A DNA stretch of 64,000 bases, taken from assembly GCA_948470475.1 (NCBI GenBank), contig OX419346.1, forward strand, positions 19,954,417 through 20,018,416, read 5' to 3'. Below the pieces are notes generated by a model. The model saw only the letters and a program-made list of their open reading frames with translations, searched no databases and was not told the DNA's origin. Shown here one piece after another: positions 27,701 through 38,971 of this stretch. A program made the translations under genes and the position numbers. Position 1 is the stretch's first letter. Each line of letters begins with the position of its first letter. Source of the stretch: Galaxea fascicularis (lineage: Eukaryota; Cnidaria; Anthozoa; Scleractinia; Euphylliidae).

Positions 27701-28116
27701 CTCTTAGAATTACTTTGTTTTACCGCCTTGTTTGATTTTCTTTCCTTAACCCCATTTCACTTTGCTTTACTTAAAACTTCTTTACTTGACTTGACTTGAA
27801 TTTGCTCTACTCCAACTGACATTACGTTAAAGTACATTACATTTTGTTCTCTTTTCTTATCTTGAAGTCCCTTTGCGTTATTTTAACTTTTCTTATCAGT
27901 CTTACGTTTTCTGTACAAAGTCAAATTCCTCACTTCCCTCTCTCTCTTTCTCTTTTCGCAGACTGGTTGGGATTTTTCTGGTTTGTCTGGTGCGGTAATC
28001 CACCCAGCTCTGCTAATCAACCCACCTATCAAAACAATAACGCCGAGCCCACGCCTACAGTGGAAACAGGCAACAGTCCACAGATAGATACTGTAGAACT
28101 TAACATCCAGGGATAG
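18730..28116 (+). CDS. MFSD4A-like major facilitator transporter, gene A (12 exons)
   Basis: Coding exons: 18730-19070, 21053-21230, 21717-21734, 22255-22485, 23024-23141, 24016-24155, 24419-24511, 24860-24940, 25542-25689, 26287-26357, 26969-27077, 27962-28116. They join in phase to 560 aa with GT-AG introns. The start is the first ATG after an in-frame TAA at 18,718. Residues 7-20 are acidic (DSSSDEEEPLFDME). Twelve membrane segments are expected; the first is near residues 55-77, with GPTLLELKC typical of this family. Other family marks are the TM2 end GGYLVDR, ALHFSYGVGGFISPLVA, SHAAYLNSLFW and VFPTCIALAEYYIDLTG. The loop before TM6 has three N-glycosylation sequons (NYT, NST, NST). Human MFSD4A is an orphan carrier and MFSD4B/NaGLT1 carries glucose with sodium; the substrate here is unknown. 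A has the fullest intron set of the cluster. Confidence 0.88.
21717..21734 (+). other. 18-nt microexon of gene A
   Basis: The sequence TTGTAG|18 nt|GTAAGC encodes VSPYLQ and is in phase 0 on both sides. It links the end of the TM4 exon (MYGKQ) to the TM5 exon (ALHFSYG). The same-size exon occurs in genes B and D. The six residues match the segment preceding LHFF in vertebrate MFSD4A. Confidence 0.85.
22150..22206. repeat. Half-copy of the foldback element at 25,349-25,465
   Basis: AAAATGGCCATTTGCCCCCACAAAGGACTGGGTCT matches one arm of the intron-9 foldback in several words, such as TTGCCCCCACAAAGGA and AAAGGACTGG. Only one arm is present. It lies in intron 3 of gene A. Confidence 0.5.
23365..23545. 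mobile_element. Short interspersed element, copy 2 (pairs with 9,546-9,752)
   Basis: It starts CCCTTTAACTCCCAAGATCT and shares TTAGTTAAGAGAATTTAGG-like and CTGGACAATGT words with the upstream copy. It sits in intron 5 of gene A. No coding capacity. Confidence 0.55.
23591..23892. mobile_element. Poly-G/poly-C foldback element in gene A intron 5
   Basis: The left end CCGTTCATTTTTTATGGGGT pairs with the right end ACCCCATAAAAAAACTTGAA. Just inside lie a G-rich tract (about 23,612-23,640) and C-rich tracts (about 23,798-23,850). This is a non-coding inverted-repeat element of about 300 bp. Confidence 0.55.
24518..24582. repeat. (ATG)n and (AAT)n microsatellites
   Basis: A run of ATG/GAT triplets at 24,518-24,557 and a shorter AAT run at 24,565-24,582 lie seven bases inside intron 7 of gene A. 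They produce a run of methionines if read through, which is not coding. Confidence 0.8.
25349..25465. mobile_element. 117-bp foldback element in gene A intron 8
   Basis: The left arm GTGAATCGTGGCTAGATCCA and the right arm ending TGGATCTAGCAACAATTCAC are inverted, as are GGCAAACGGTCA and TGACCGTTAGCC nearer the centre. Arms are about 50 bp with a short loop. A half-copy is at 22,150-22,206. Confidence 0.65.
26603..26825. mobile_element. Foldback element with 51-bp arms in gene A intron 10
   Basis: AGGGAACTTAAGCACGCGCG at the left end is matched inverted by CGCGCGTGCTTAAGTTCCCT at the right end. The pairing continues inward through TTTTTGAGACGCG and CGGCAACCGGAAGTGA. The centre of about 120 bp is unrelated AT-rich sequence. 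The arms are very similar, which suggests recent insertion or maintained pairing. Confidence 0.75.
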
Positions 28117-28196
28117 CACTGTATTTGTCACTTTAAAACTATCAAACTGTGATCGCAGTTACCTTGTGAACAAAATCTGCAGTGTGTGTTTACTAT

Positions 28197-28370
28197 TCCT
28201 GCTCTTAATATCGGTTACAAGTATTCCCGTGCGTGGCACTGGCTACATGTCTTCCCGTGCTTATGGTATCAGTTATGTTTTCCCGCGCTTTGCACCGGTT
28301 ACATGTTTTCCCGCGCTTTGCACCGGTTGCGCCGTCACTAGTCAAGTATTTTCCCGCGCTTAGATCGATT
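28197..28370. repeat. Degenerate ~30-bp repeat array, TTTTCCCGCGC motif
   Basis: The motif TTTTCCCGCGCTTTGCACCG followed by GTTACATG is repeated about five times with decay, directly after the gene A stop codon and before its poly(A) signal. It would lie in the 3' UTR. The complement of the same motif recurs at 46,980-47,170 in gene D. Confidence 0.6.
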
Positions 28371-28610
28371 CTCAGTGCATACTTTCCACAAGGTTGACAT
28401 GATCGTAATCAATTCTCCTGCGCTTGGCGAAAGAAATCCTGATTGTAAAACGTTTGGGGTCAATCACATGCTGCTGTAAAAAAACTTCGCAAAGTAAAAC
28501 AAAGAATTGGGTAAAGTACTGTTTGGTGATTGGGATGAAAAAAATGTTTTTAGGCACAACCGTAAATTTGAAAAATACCTCTAGTAGAAATTTGTCAATT
28601 AGGTAGTGTT

Positions 28611-28616
28611 AATAAA
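28611..28616 (+). terminator. Polyadenylation signal of gene A
   Basis: AATAAA lies about 495 bp after the gene A stop codon and about 1.3 kb before the gene B start. It is the first canonical hexamer in that interval. Confidence 0.5.
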
Positions 28617-29908
28617 ACATCAAAATATTTTTTTCCTGGAAAATTAATGGTCTTTCTTTTCTTACTGTGTAGCCTCGTAATTGTAATTTCATGTAATTTC
28701 ACATGCTTGGCAGTCTGAAAGAATTTGCGATCGTGTGTATGCTTACTGACCTGATTTGGTTAAAAGTGGGGTTACAGGAGCCTGTAATTTGAAAGCCACA
28801 AAGCAATACTCTCCTATGGTGCTGTTTAGTATGCTGTACGAAGTGGTCCAAAACAAACTCGTAAGTCTCAGGATGAAATCCCACAGTGTGAGGTTATAAA
28901 TGGTCAATAAATCCAGCTGCGCTCTCACACAGTGAAACAGTGTGTCACACAAGAAAAACAGTGATTATATTTTTATATCACAAACAATTGACCATACTGA
29001 GGGAACACATTGAACTTCTCACACTACGGCAGGGGAGGGGAGGGTTGGGGGTCCGCAGAAACTCGCCCAACTCACAACAATTTTGAATACCTGAAGTCGA
29101 ATTGAATTTGTATATTTTAAATAATTAAGAACTTTCACGAGTTGGACTCAAAGAAATATTTTTGGCTAACTGCAAACCGGAATAATTTGCCTACAAAAAC
29201 AAATGCACTTTCTTTTCCAAACAAGATAAAGTTTGAGAGTTAAGTTCTTGTAACAATACAATCGAAAAGGAGTGTAATTTTGAAAACAAATAGGATTTTC
29301 GCTTATCTTCATCACTCACACCCTAATAAACTGAACCTATATCGATTGTACAAGTCCCAATACTATCTTTTTTTATCAACAAGAATTTAATTTTGCCTCT
29401 TGTAATGGTCGACATGTTGATTTTCTCTTGGGAATATTTCAAACTGCAGGAATATTTTTAATTTATCAAAGACACAGGAAACTCTTTCAGCCTAACCTGA
29501 ATAAAACATGGCGTCATGAATTTTTCATGCGCATATCCCTCGGTGAACAATGATTGCCGAGATCAAAATCTGAGCCCAATCACAGGTCGGCCAACAATAA
29601 AGTTATTATAATACCACGAATGAAAAAGAGTTAACATTGATTTGCGAAAAAACCTGTTTGAACTCGAAGCGGTGAGAAATATATTTCGATTCAATATTGG
29701 GTTCCCTCGTATTAACTTTGTGACGTCATATGCAATAATTTTATTATTTTTCGTGGTTGAGGCCGAGACAAAATGGAGGAAACAGATTTTGTGGAATTTT
29801 AGTTCTTTTTGTTATCAAAGTTGTGATCTCTGTTTTGACATTTTCACCGTGATTTCCCAAGCGTTTTTCTTCGGCAATAGAAACTACTCGATAAAATTCG
29901 TCTCAAAC
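28617..29908. other. Intergenic between genes A and B
   Basis: It contains a minus-strand fragment of the dispersed repeat at about 28,785-28,900 (TATGGTGCTGTTTAGTATGC, GGATGAAATCCCACAGTGTG). The 265 bp before the gene B ATG are open in frame without another ATG, so an upstream non-ATG extension cannot be formally excluded. The promoter of B should lie here, but no core motif is clear. Confidence 0.4.
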
Positions 29909-31422
29909 ATGTTGGATAATTTCTTCAAGGGAGATATCCCAAGCATATTCGAAACGACCATCAAACGAGAAAAAGGTCGAACCGGTGAAAATTCTTCCTC
30001 ACCGAAGCTGAAAGATTATCGAAACGAAGAGGAATTCCTCAAGAGTGTCAAGGCAACAATATGTTACTGTGGCTCCTTCTGGACTTTCGGGATGGCTGCC
30101 GCTGTCATAGGACCTACATTACTGGAACTCGGTTGTGCTACGAACCGACCGGTGAACGTTATGAGTTGGGTTTTCTTCTCACAAGCCTTAAGTGCCTTGT
30201 TTGGATCCAGTTTAGGAGGTTTCTTGGCCGACAGGTAAAGTTTGTTTCTATTTTACACTTCTAGTGTATATAGAACGTAGATCTATTAACTTGCGACTGC
30301 ATGTTAAAGCCTAAAGAAATTCAGCATTGTACAAATAACTCAGATCAGTTATTTTTTTACTGAAGCCCAGATCATTTACCTTTCCCTTAGTAAAATACGA
30401 ATGAAAAACAACTTGGTAGCATAAAAAGTTCATACTTACTTTGAGAGACAACACTCAGAAGTTACAAACCTATATAAAGCAAGATCAAAGATTGACCTAT
30501 GGAAGTAACAAGATCAACACCTCAAGTAATCGAAGTTTTCCTTATACAATGAACAAATTTATTTGTTAAAATCTTTGCAAACATAAATGTCAAGTTAATA
30601 GCTCTATCCTCAATTTAGTGATAAACTGAACTTAGCAGTAAAGTTGTACAGGTAAACGAAACAATTAAATTTCGGGCAAAACGTTTTGAATTACAATCGA
30701 GGGACAGTACTTTGTCGCGGCTGGTGGAAGTACTATGTTTATCATTTAACGAGTTTCAGAAAATAAAGAATTGTTATGGTTGTAATTTTTTTTATTAAAA
30801 TAGACCTCGAACAAAGAAACCAGACGTTCAGCTCATCACAAATTTATTGGCCTTATACAACACTAGTCGTCTTCTTTCGATGTGTCGAGCCGGCATCAGG
30901 GTATGCAGAAAATCAGTGACTTGAAAGTATACACAGTTCAACTCAGTTGTTATATTTAATTACAAACACCTCGCTTTATTTAAATTTGTGTGATTGTTTC
31001 TTGAGTGGCTTTATTGAGAGAATGACCGACTTCTCTACATTATCGTTACCGTTCGGTCATCTCTGTTGTTGAGCCGGTTGATTAATGAACTTCGTGTGCT
31101 TTTCATTTCCAAGTTCGGAAGTAATTTGAAATTTGCTTTAGCTGTTTCTTCAGGTGGTATTAAAAATAGATGCCCTAACCATTCTATCATCTTCAAAACT
31201 TCAAGTTAAGTACATTCGTTCAACTATTCATGATGCAGTTTAAAATGAACGTGGCACGTTAATTCAATTCAGAATGCGCAAAAAAGTGTCCATGTCCTTC
31301 TCATGAAGGACTTCTAAACTCGATTCAGTACTTGAATAATCACAGAAGGTCTGCTGGAAATAAGTCAGTTATATACTCCGCAGTTTCGTGTAAACACGCT
31401 TTATATGGTAAGCGTAAATGTT

Positions 31423-31454
<32 letters not shown>

Positions 31455-34400
31455 TACATTAGACGTGTACTCTTAGTAATTACAAACTTCAATCTTGGAC
31501 AAAACTGTTGCGAAAATTAAGCCTCGAAGCCTTTCCACGAGCAAACTCTAATCACTGAACTGAGTTTGAAAGATCCCCCCCCCCCCCCCCCAACTGAATA
31601 AGTTGTTTGCGCTTCTTAAACGCTTCCCTAGCAACGGAAGGCTGAAGGTAAGGGAAATTTTGAGACTTAATGTGGCCTGCTTTCTCAAGTACGTTTACTC
31701 AAGGTTGAAGTTCATAGGTATTCTACTTAAATAATTAGAAAAATTATTCAAAGTCAAATATACCTTAAAACTGTGAATGAAGTATATGAAATAAATCATA
31801 TATGAACTGCAGAAATGAAATCAAATGAAGGATGTTCCTCGTAGTTGTGGATGCAATTAAAACTGTTCATTTCAGGTATGACTGTAACATCATTTTGTTG
31901 TATTGCGTGACATCTGTGGCGTTATACCTTGCGATTATCCCTGTCTGTCACGTATTCGGCGTGATGTTGGCGTTTTTTGCCCTCTTGGGGGTCCACATGG
32001 GAGTGATTGACACTGTGGCTAACAGCGTGCTTATTAAGATTCACGGGAAAAAGGTAAGTTTATCATTCATAGCATATTCACGTGACTGGACATTCAAGAA
32101 ACCACTTTCAGTTGTTTACCGTAAGGAACAGTTTGTGTAAAATTAAACTGGTGAGTGTTTGTTTTATTACCTGGAATTCTCTTTAGAGCATTAGAAGTGT
32201 AACGGCATGTATGACAAGGTAAAGCGTAGCGAAAGGGCATAGAATTCGAAATAAAACACATTTTCCGTTCCCGTTTGGGATCTCCTTTTCTTTATCAGAA
32301 TCTCTTATTTACATACTCACTGAAGTTTTCACTACACTTTGAGCAATGGAAAAAACGCACTTTACGCATTTACCTCCTGAACTAGTTTGTTAAAGAAGAG
32401 GGCAATAGATCGTTTTCACATCACGTCGCGGCGGCCATGTTGGTGCTCAAAAACAAAGGAGTGTTGGTGCAAAATGCTTACCCTCTGGGAATTGAACTCT
32501 ATTTTTATGCAAATACTTTCTTTTGTCTCACTGTACCAATATGGGCGCTGGTCACGTGACTGAAAACGATCTACTGATTGGATCTTGATGATTTTCTCTC
32601 TTTTGGAAATTCAGTTTATTTCGTCTTATTGGTGGTCTAGGACTAATACGCATTTAGGACATTTATTGACTAAACCTCCGTATACAGCTTAAAGAATAAA
32701 GAATCTGATAGTTTGATTTGTTGATTTGCAGGTAGCTCCAAGATTACAGGTAAGTCGCACTCATGCCTTTAAATTGATCTGATTCTAATAAGCATCAACA
32801 TTGAATATTCATTAATCGGGGCAATGAAAACAAATGCTCTTACGCTGAAAAATGAAGATCAATTCTAGTGCTAAGCAAAAATGTTTTTTCATTACCAGTC
32901 CCTTCACTTCTTCTACGGCCTAGGGGCCCTGGTGAGCCCTGTAATCGCAGAGCCTTTTCTCCGAAGCGCGTGCGCAGATGGACATTTCCAGAGTAATATC
33001 TTTGGTTGGACGCTAGAGAACTCGACACTGGAGACTTACATGACGTATAGTGTGGATGGCATGGAGGTTGACCTTACACTGTTGAATGACACCGTATCAG
33101 GGGTGTCCATGCCGCGACATTACCATACACAGTCCTTTGTCCAGTATGCCTACTGGATAGTCGCTCTTCTGCAGGTTGGTGAATCTTCATGTGAACGTGC
33201 GTGTTTCTATTTACCGATTAAAGCACGGTGCTCCATGTTATCTCAGAAAGTGATACACGGCTGAGGTGAAAGAACTCTGCTAGGGTTCCGCTCGGCCGTT
33301 TAACGGTTCTTCTTGACTCTAAATTAAAACTGCATTTTCTTACAGAACTAATAAGCTATTTTCCGGGAGCCCATTAAAGGGGTCCTGCATTTTCTTATTG
33401 TTTTACTGTCGTAGCATAAAAAATGGTTAATATTATCAATCTGAGAGTTGGTGAGTGTGCAATTAGGTGGCCAACATTGCTCACAACTTCAGGGAAACAA
33501 CGCAAACAATATCCGGGATATGTAATCAGCAACTAAAGTATATTGAGCAAGATTGTTGATGTTGAGATCTTATAATAAGATAATGTCGTGGCATTTTTTT
33601 TCCAAGCCCTTTACAACAGGAGAAGCTCTGATATGAGATCTCCCGTTCCTCCTAACCATTAACAACAAACAGCATTGCGTTCGTACGTGGGTCACCTCCC
33701 CCCCCCCCCCCAATAGGCCTTTGTATCCACTCTAAGATAACCTGGTTTTCGTCTCCAGGTACCTGTGCAGTCAGGCCTGTTTTACCTGATTTACAGACAA
33801 CGTTATCTCAGACGATGGTCGCCAGAAATGTTTGCAGGCAGAGTTGTTACACTTGCCGCTTTGCCTGCTGGAAATGGCGATGAGACTGAAAGTGAAGGTC
33901 AGCAAAATTCCTCTCATGAAATTTCAGTACTCACCGCAAGTTCAAGGAGATTTGAACTAACAAAACTAGGCATTTTCGACTTTTCCTGGATCCATCTTTC
34001 TCAGCTTATAATGATCGAGAGCAAAGTAAAATGGCAAATACCTGTTTCACTTTAGAAAAATAATTATTGCACCAAAATGATGAATGATGTATACTCCTAA
34101 GTTAGACCAAACATCTCAGATACAGTGAGTACCAAAGAGGGGCTGTTTGGGCGGGTAGTCATTCAAGCTGTATTGGAATGAATCGTTCTAAATGCGCGGC
34201 TTTGAAGAAATCGTAAAGGGTAGCAATCACTGAATGCACAAAAATTGCAGCACGAATTATTCTAGCTTTCAATACACATTAGGGTCCAAGAAAATGTAAC
34301 CGCAGCGCAGTCACCTGTTATCTCCATCTTTTCTAGAGCTTCCTCAAGTGTTCAAGTCGGCCGCTGACCATTCCTCTCTTAAACTATCGTTCTGCAGTCT

Positions 34401-36924
34401 TCCCGCCAAAGTACCGCTGGTCACGGTGCTTGCAGGCCTGCTGTTATTTCTTTTTGATGGCTTACAGGGCGCCTATGGTGGTTATCTGTACACTTATGCT
34501 GTCAAAAGTGAAGTAGATCTCTCATCAAGTCATGCAGCGTACCTGAATTCTTTATTCTGGGTAAGCAGAAAACTGCGACTTTGATCAATAAACAGCCGTG
34601 TGCAAATGCTTGCGTGCGATTGGCGTGATCCCGTTATAATAATAATAATAATAATAATGAAGATTTATATAGCGCTTTATCCCAAGGCTCAAAACGCTTC
34701 ACAACACTTTATGGGAGACTTTGCCAGACTGCTTTTTTAGCCGGTGCAAATTGCAGCCACGCAGTTTACAATCTTATTAGAATGAATAGTAGGATCAACA
34801 CAGGTGCCCCCAGAATAGAATACGTTATAGACCATCACACTGGGTACTACGTCCCCTACTCTTTCCGATCAGTGTGTGGGTTCTTTAACGTCCCACACTA
34901 GTACTGTGAGACGGGACCTCCGGTTTATCTGTTTGTTTCTTGCAGTGTTTATTTGCCGTTGGAAGGTTCATATCAATCCTTGTTTCCGTGTTTCTGGTGC
35001 CGGACAAAATGCTTTTTGTAAATTTGGTAAGTTTTAACTCTTAGAGAATTGATTTCCATTATTACAAGATTATTACTCAAAAATTAATGCGCACTTTTGT
35101 TGACTGATTATGAACGATTTTCACTCTTTCAGTTTGGATGCTTCATAGCAACATCTTTCATGTTATACCTTCACCAATTTTCCCTCTCGTTATGGATTGG
35201 CACTGGTGTGTTTGGTCTTTTCATGAGCTCTGTGTTCCCAACAACTTTATCTATGGCAGAACACTACATTGACGTCACAGGTACTCACTTTAGTCCAAGA
35301 CTGCAGTATGATTTTCATAATTGGTCGGTACAAATGATCCAGGCAGTTCCGATTCATTAATGATCGGAGGGAAGTTTATTCGGTGAGGGAGTGCCACTCG
35401 GAAAAAATGATTGCTTTTATTGACGGTGTCAGATGAGGTATAAGCCACTGTAAAATGAAACAGGAACTAGCTATTAGACGGAGCAATATACTTGCAGATA
35501 CTGTCCACAAAAAGACGCGTGAATCTACAAGACGTGTGACTTACAATCGGGTGAACGGGAATTGATGCCGGAGATATTAAGGAAACCCTAAACTCTAGAC
35601 TGGTAGTTATACGGGAATTTGGCTGCAATTTCTGAAGACGATGCCTAGCGGTTAAATGTTTTCCAACAAGTTGTAGTTTTGGTCCAAAATTGGTTGGCTA
35701 AGAGGGAGAATAAATCAACCCGTTAGCTACGGAGCTGTCTTTTCCCATAAATTCGAATAATCTTTTAAAGTGCCTATAACCCCTAAATATTTTTTCGCTG
35801 CCTTTTTAAAGGTTTCAAAACTTACTTTGTTTCCCGACAGTCAGAAGGGGAGGGAGTCTATTCCTGATTTGACGTCACAATATACTTTGCATGCATGTTA
35901 CAAAGAGTTCATGCGATGCAAATCAGTTGGTGACGTCAAATCAGGAATAGACCCACTCCCCTTCTGACTCGGTCGTTAAACAAACGATGCTCAGATTTAA
36001 AGCCTATAAAAAGTCAAAATTTGGTGAAAAAAGGAAAAAAAATGCCGCAATGCGTTTCGAACAGGTGCAAAGATTCATTTTAGCGAAGACAACATTTGGG
36101 GCCAAAGGCACTTAAAATGTCCAAATCTGAAAAGGCTGTTCCAAAGGGCATACAATCTTTTTTTTTTTGTCCCTGATATTACTGTTATTGTTCTTAAGAG
36201 TAAACAGTTTTCAATAGGCATTCAGTTAAAAGCACATATTGTACGAGCGAACACATAACTAATAATATTTAAATCTGTTTTATTCTTAGGCTCAATAACA
36301 AGTATTCTTATTGTTAGCTCTGCTACAGGCGAGATGGTTTTTCCCCTCCTTGTGGGAAAGGTAATTGTCATTAGATTAATTACATTTTAAATCAAACTTT
36401 AGCTCCAAAGCTTAGCCTTCCTAGGCCACATTAGAAGAAACACAAGTTCGATCCATAAAAACATACTTTTGTAGGGCACCTTTTTGCTCTTGTCAAACTC
36501 ATAGCAATGTTTTTGTTTGAATTCTTCCCCAGGCCTTTGCCCGAGAGGGTCCTTACTCTTTCCTAGTTATTGGGTTTATGATTTGTACCTTTGCTCTTAT
36601 TGTGTTCCTGTTACTGCGCATGACGGCCAAGGCGCAAATAAACCAATCAGGTTAGTGCAAATAACATAAACTATAGAAAACAGAAAACTGAGAACACTTA
36701 CTGTTTTTGGGTTGGCGCACTTGTGAAAAGACAAAAATTTGTTCTAACTTACAGTGCACGACCTTTACCGTTCCGGTACGAAGCGCGTGTGTGATTGTAA
36801 CCATGCCTCCGATGATTGCGAGTACACACCGCTGGTCACTTGCGAGGAGGACGGAGAAGAGGCGATAAACGATGGACCAATCAGAAGCGAGCCAGCTCAT
36901 AGTGTGGTGGAATTGCAAAGTTAA
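29909..36924 (+). CDS. MFSD4A-like major facilitator transporter, gene B (11 exons)
   Basis: Coding exons: 29909-30234, 31876-32053, 32732-32749, 32899-33174, 33759-33897, 34337-34560, 34946-35026, 35133-35280, 36290-36360, 36533-36650, 36755-36924. They join in phase to 582 aa. I chose the ATG giving MLDNFFKGDIP; the frame is open further upstream but has no earlier ATG. Family marks are GPTLLELGC, MSWVFFSQALSALFGSSLGG and DTVANSVLIKIHGKK. The last matches the DTVAN..L block of vertebrate MFSD4A. The TM5-TM6 loop is long (about 55 residues) with sequons NST and NDT. The C-terminal tail is acidic and cysteine-containing (CDCNHASDDCEYTPLV). Exon 6 here equals exons 6 plus 7 of A and D: the intron after DGLQ is absent. 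The carrier is expected in the plasma or an endomembrane; its substrate is unknown. Confidence 0.88.
32408..32571. mobile_element. Short inverted-repeat element (MITE), copy 2
   Basis: GATCGTTTTCACATCACGT on the left and CACGTGACTGAAAACGATC on the right form near-perfect terminal inverted repeats. Internal order matches the copy at 3,049-3,222 (GGCGGCCATGTTGGTG, CCTCTGGGAATTG, ACCAATATGG). It lies in intron 2 of gene B. Confidence 0.65.
32732..32749 (+). other. 18-nt microexon of gene B
   Basis: TTGCAG|18 nt|GTAAGT encodes VAPRLQ in phase 0, between HGKK and SLHFFYG. Same size and position as the microexons of A and D. Confidence 0.85.
34635..34930 (-). mobile_element. Retroposon with L2-like tail in gene B intron 6
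   Basis: Read on the minus strand it ends AAAGCGCTATATAAATCTTC followed by (ATT)n, the 3' tail style shared by L2-clade LINEs and the SINEs that use them. The minus-strand 5' portion has CGGAGGTCCCGTCTCACAGT and GGGACGTTAAAGAACCCACA. There is no long open frame. Its truncated 5' end stops about 15 bp before the 3' splice site of the exon at 34,946. Whether it is a SINE or a LINE 3' fragment is not settled. Confidence 0.65.
35839..35969. mobile_element. Foldback element with 40-bp arms in gene B intron 8
   Basis: AGTCAGAAGGGGAGGGAGTC on the left pairs with the right end GACCCACTCCCCTTCTGACT. The inner parts are TATTCCTGATTTGACGTCAC and GTGACGTCAAATCAGGAATA, perfectly complementary. The loop is about 51 bp. 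No coding capacity. Confidence 0.75.
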
Positions 36925-37172
36925 TGTCATCATTGATCAGTCTCAAAATAATGAATTTATCTTGGATTCGTCCTTCAAAAGAGAGTTATTGCCTGGTAAA
37001 AATATATGTGACACTTGTGGAAGAACGATTTGGTTGCTAAGCAACCATGTATCTCAATACTAAAGAGTTTGATTTTAAGTTACTTTCGTTTGATCACAAC
37101 TGCCTTTAGCATTATTAAGAGTCTAGGAAAACGACAATTCAGCAAAATGTTTTTATTTAAGGGGTAGTTTAA

Positions 37173-37178
37173 AATAAA
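37173..37178 (+). terminator. Candidate polyadenylation signal of gene B
   Basis: AATAAA about 250 bp after the gene B stop. An alternative ATTAAA lies at 37,352-37,357. Either could serve; neither is proven. Confidence 0.35.
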
Positions 37179-37359
37179 ATCTATATTTCAACGAATGCTC
37201 CAAAGCTTTTTCATATACTATTTGAACAAAAGCCTTGAATTTATCTGTCTAACGTCTTAGACAAATTCATTGTTTCTTTAATTCTCATCGTCTTACGTTT
37301 TGTTACATTTTTTTAAATAATGTTTCTGTAGAGTTTATCATGTACATAAGAATTAAATG

Positions 37360-38498
37360 AAGACATCGGAAACTTTAATTTGCCTTTTTGTTTGCTTTCA
37401 GTTGCGGCGTAAACTGTTCAAATTCCTACTGATTTTATCCTATTTATTTGCCTGTTTATCTCACCCTTTTAATCAATTAGCCGTTCGTTGTAATGTTGGT
37501 AATCGTTTGAGTTTCTAGACAAAATTTTGTCGGTGCGATTACCACAAATGAATGGGAAAATTTAAATGTCTCCCTCCCACGAAGACAGGACACTAAATGC
37601 AATCGTTTCAATTTGAACCCTGTGGAAAAATTGATCAGAACAAACTTTGTTCGGTCTAATAAAACCAGTGAAATGGAAAAGCCCTCCCTAATTAACGCCT
37701 TTTCATTCGTTATTCAACATTTTCCAAATACAGATGATAGTTATAACAGTGAACATGATCAACATAAACTAATTTGAGTCCCAGAATTCTGGGAAGATAG
37801 CGAGCCTGAGCGAATTTTCTCTTTCGAATGGTCTTTTTGATCTTCAAAACGTCAGGCCAGGTCATTATTCTACAGGTTGTGTTTATGTGATAACACACCA
37901 ATGGATATCAACGTTTTGCTCTTCGCTCACAAAGAAAGAATGATTAAAACTAAAACAGCCACCCGAAGGAGTAACGTTCCGGCCGCATTTTGAAGGAACA
38001 AAACCCTTTTTTCTGATAAATGGTTTTGAAAGTTCTCCAAGAAAATTATAAGTAATGATGTAACTGTGGTAGTTTATTGTATAAAGCAAAAAGAAAGGGC
38101 TTTTATTTTGGCAATTTTTCAGTGTCCTAACCGAACGGTTGTTTATAAAAGCAAGTACATGCAACAAGTAAAGTTCTATGAATAAATAATGACCGGCACC
38201 AAGCGCGAAATGTCAGCCATATTTAAAATAAATATTCACAATTAGGATGGCGAGAGAGTTGTTTTTTTTTGTCACGGAAACTACGGTGTATAAGATGAGT
38301 CAAACGCTTGGCAATGCACTTTGAATTTAAGCGTCGAAAATATCTGTGAGAGGAGAGGAAAGCAGAGAAAATTGCATGAGATTTTCGCCTCGCCGTGAGT
38401 TGTAAACACAGGCTTGTTCGTTTGATTGCAAACAAAATGGCTTGGTTTCTATGGCTGTAAACGTGCGTTACGTCCACACATGAAGAGGGAAAGACGTT
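37360..38498. other. Intergenic between gene B and exon C
   Basis: No gene recognised. Several overlapping open frames on the minus strand lack domains and splice support. The region is a candidate promoter for exon C. Confidence 0.4.
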
Positions 38499-38803
38499 AT
38501 GAGTTTCGTACATCTTCTCGCCTTGACTATAGCTCAAGACAAGGCCAGAAAGACAGAGAACTCTCGTAACTTTAATTCGAGGGTAAACGGGCAAGACACT
38601 TGCTTCCCGCGCCGAGTGTTCATAACTGTGTTATACTGCGGCTGTTTTTTCTCGTTCGGAACTACTATGGCGATTTTGGGACCAACTTTGATGGAGTTAG
38701 GCCATCTTGTTCACCACGGATTGGACATGATGAGTTGGTTGTTCTTCACACAAGCAGCATATGCGTTACTTGGAGCAAGTGTAGCTGGGATTTTATTGGA
38801 CAG
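38499..38803 (+). CDS. Orphan first exon C of an MFSD4A-like transporter
   Basis: It encodes about 101 residues starting MSFVHLLALTIAQDK and covering TM1 and TM2 of the family: LYCGCFFSFGTTMAILGPTL, MMSWLFFTQAAYALLG and the end GILLDR. It stops at ACAG|GTAAGA in phase 2, exactly as the first exons of A, B and D do. I found no matching exon 2, microexon or later exon before gene D starts at 41,694. It can splice in frame to D exon 2 at 42,826 and would then give a 556-aa protein. It is therefore either a mutually exclusive alternative first exon of D or the remnant of a fourth, mostly deleted gene. The intact frame and donor argue against an old pseudogene. Confidence 0.65.
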
Positions 38804-38971
38804 GTAAGACGATTAATTTACTAAGATACATATTTAACAAATGGAGTTCGAACAACTGAAAAGCAGCTTGTAAAACGTGGTAACCTTGACCACAGAAACG
38901 TTAAGGTCAGTAGTTTTCAATCATTTACTCAAAAGTTAGAACCATCTTAGCTTGTACAGCATAATAAACAT

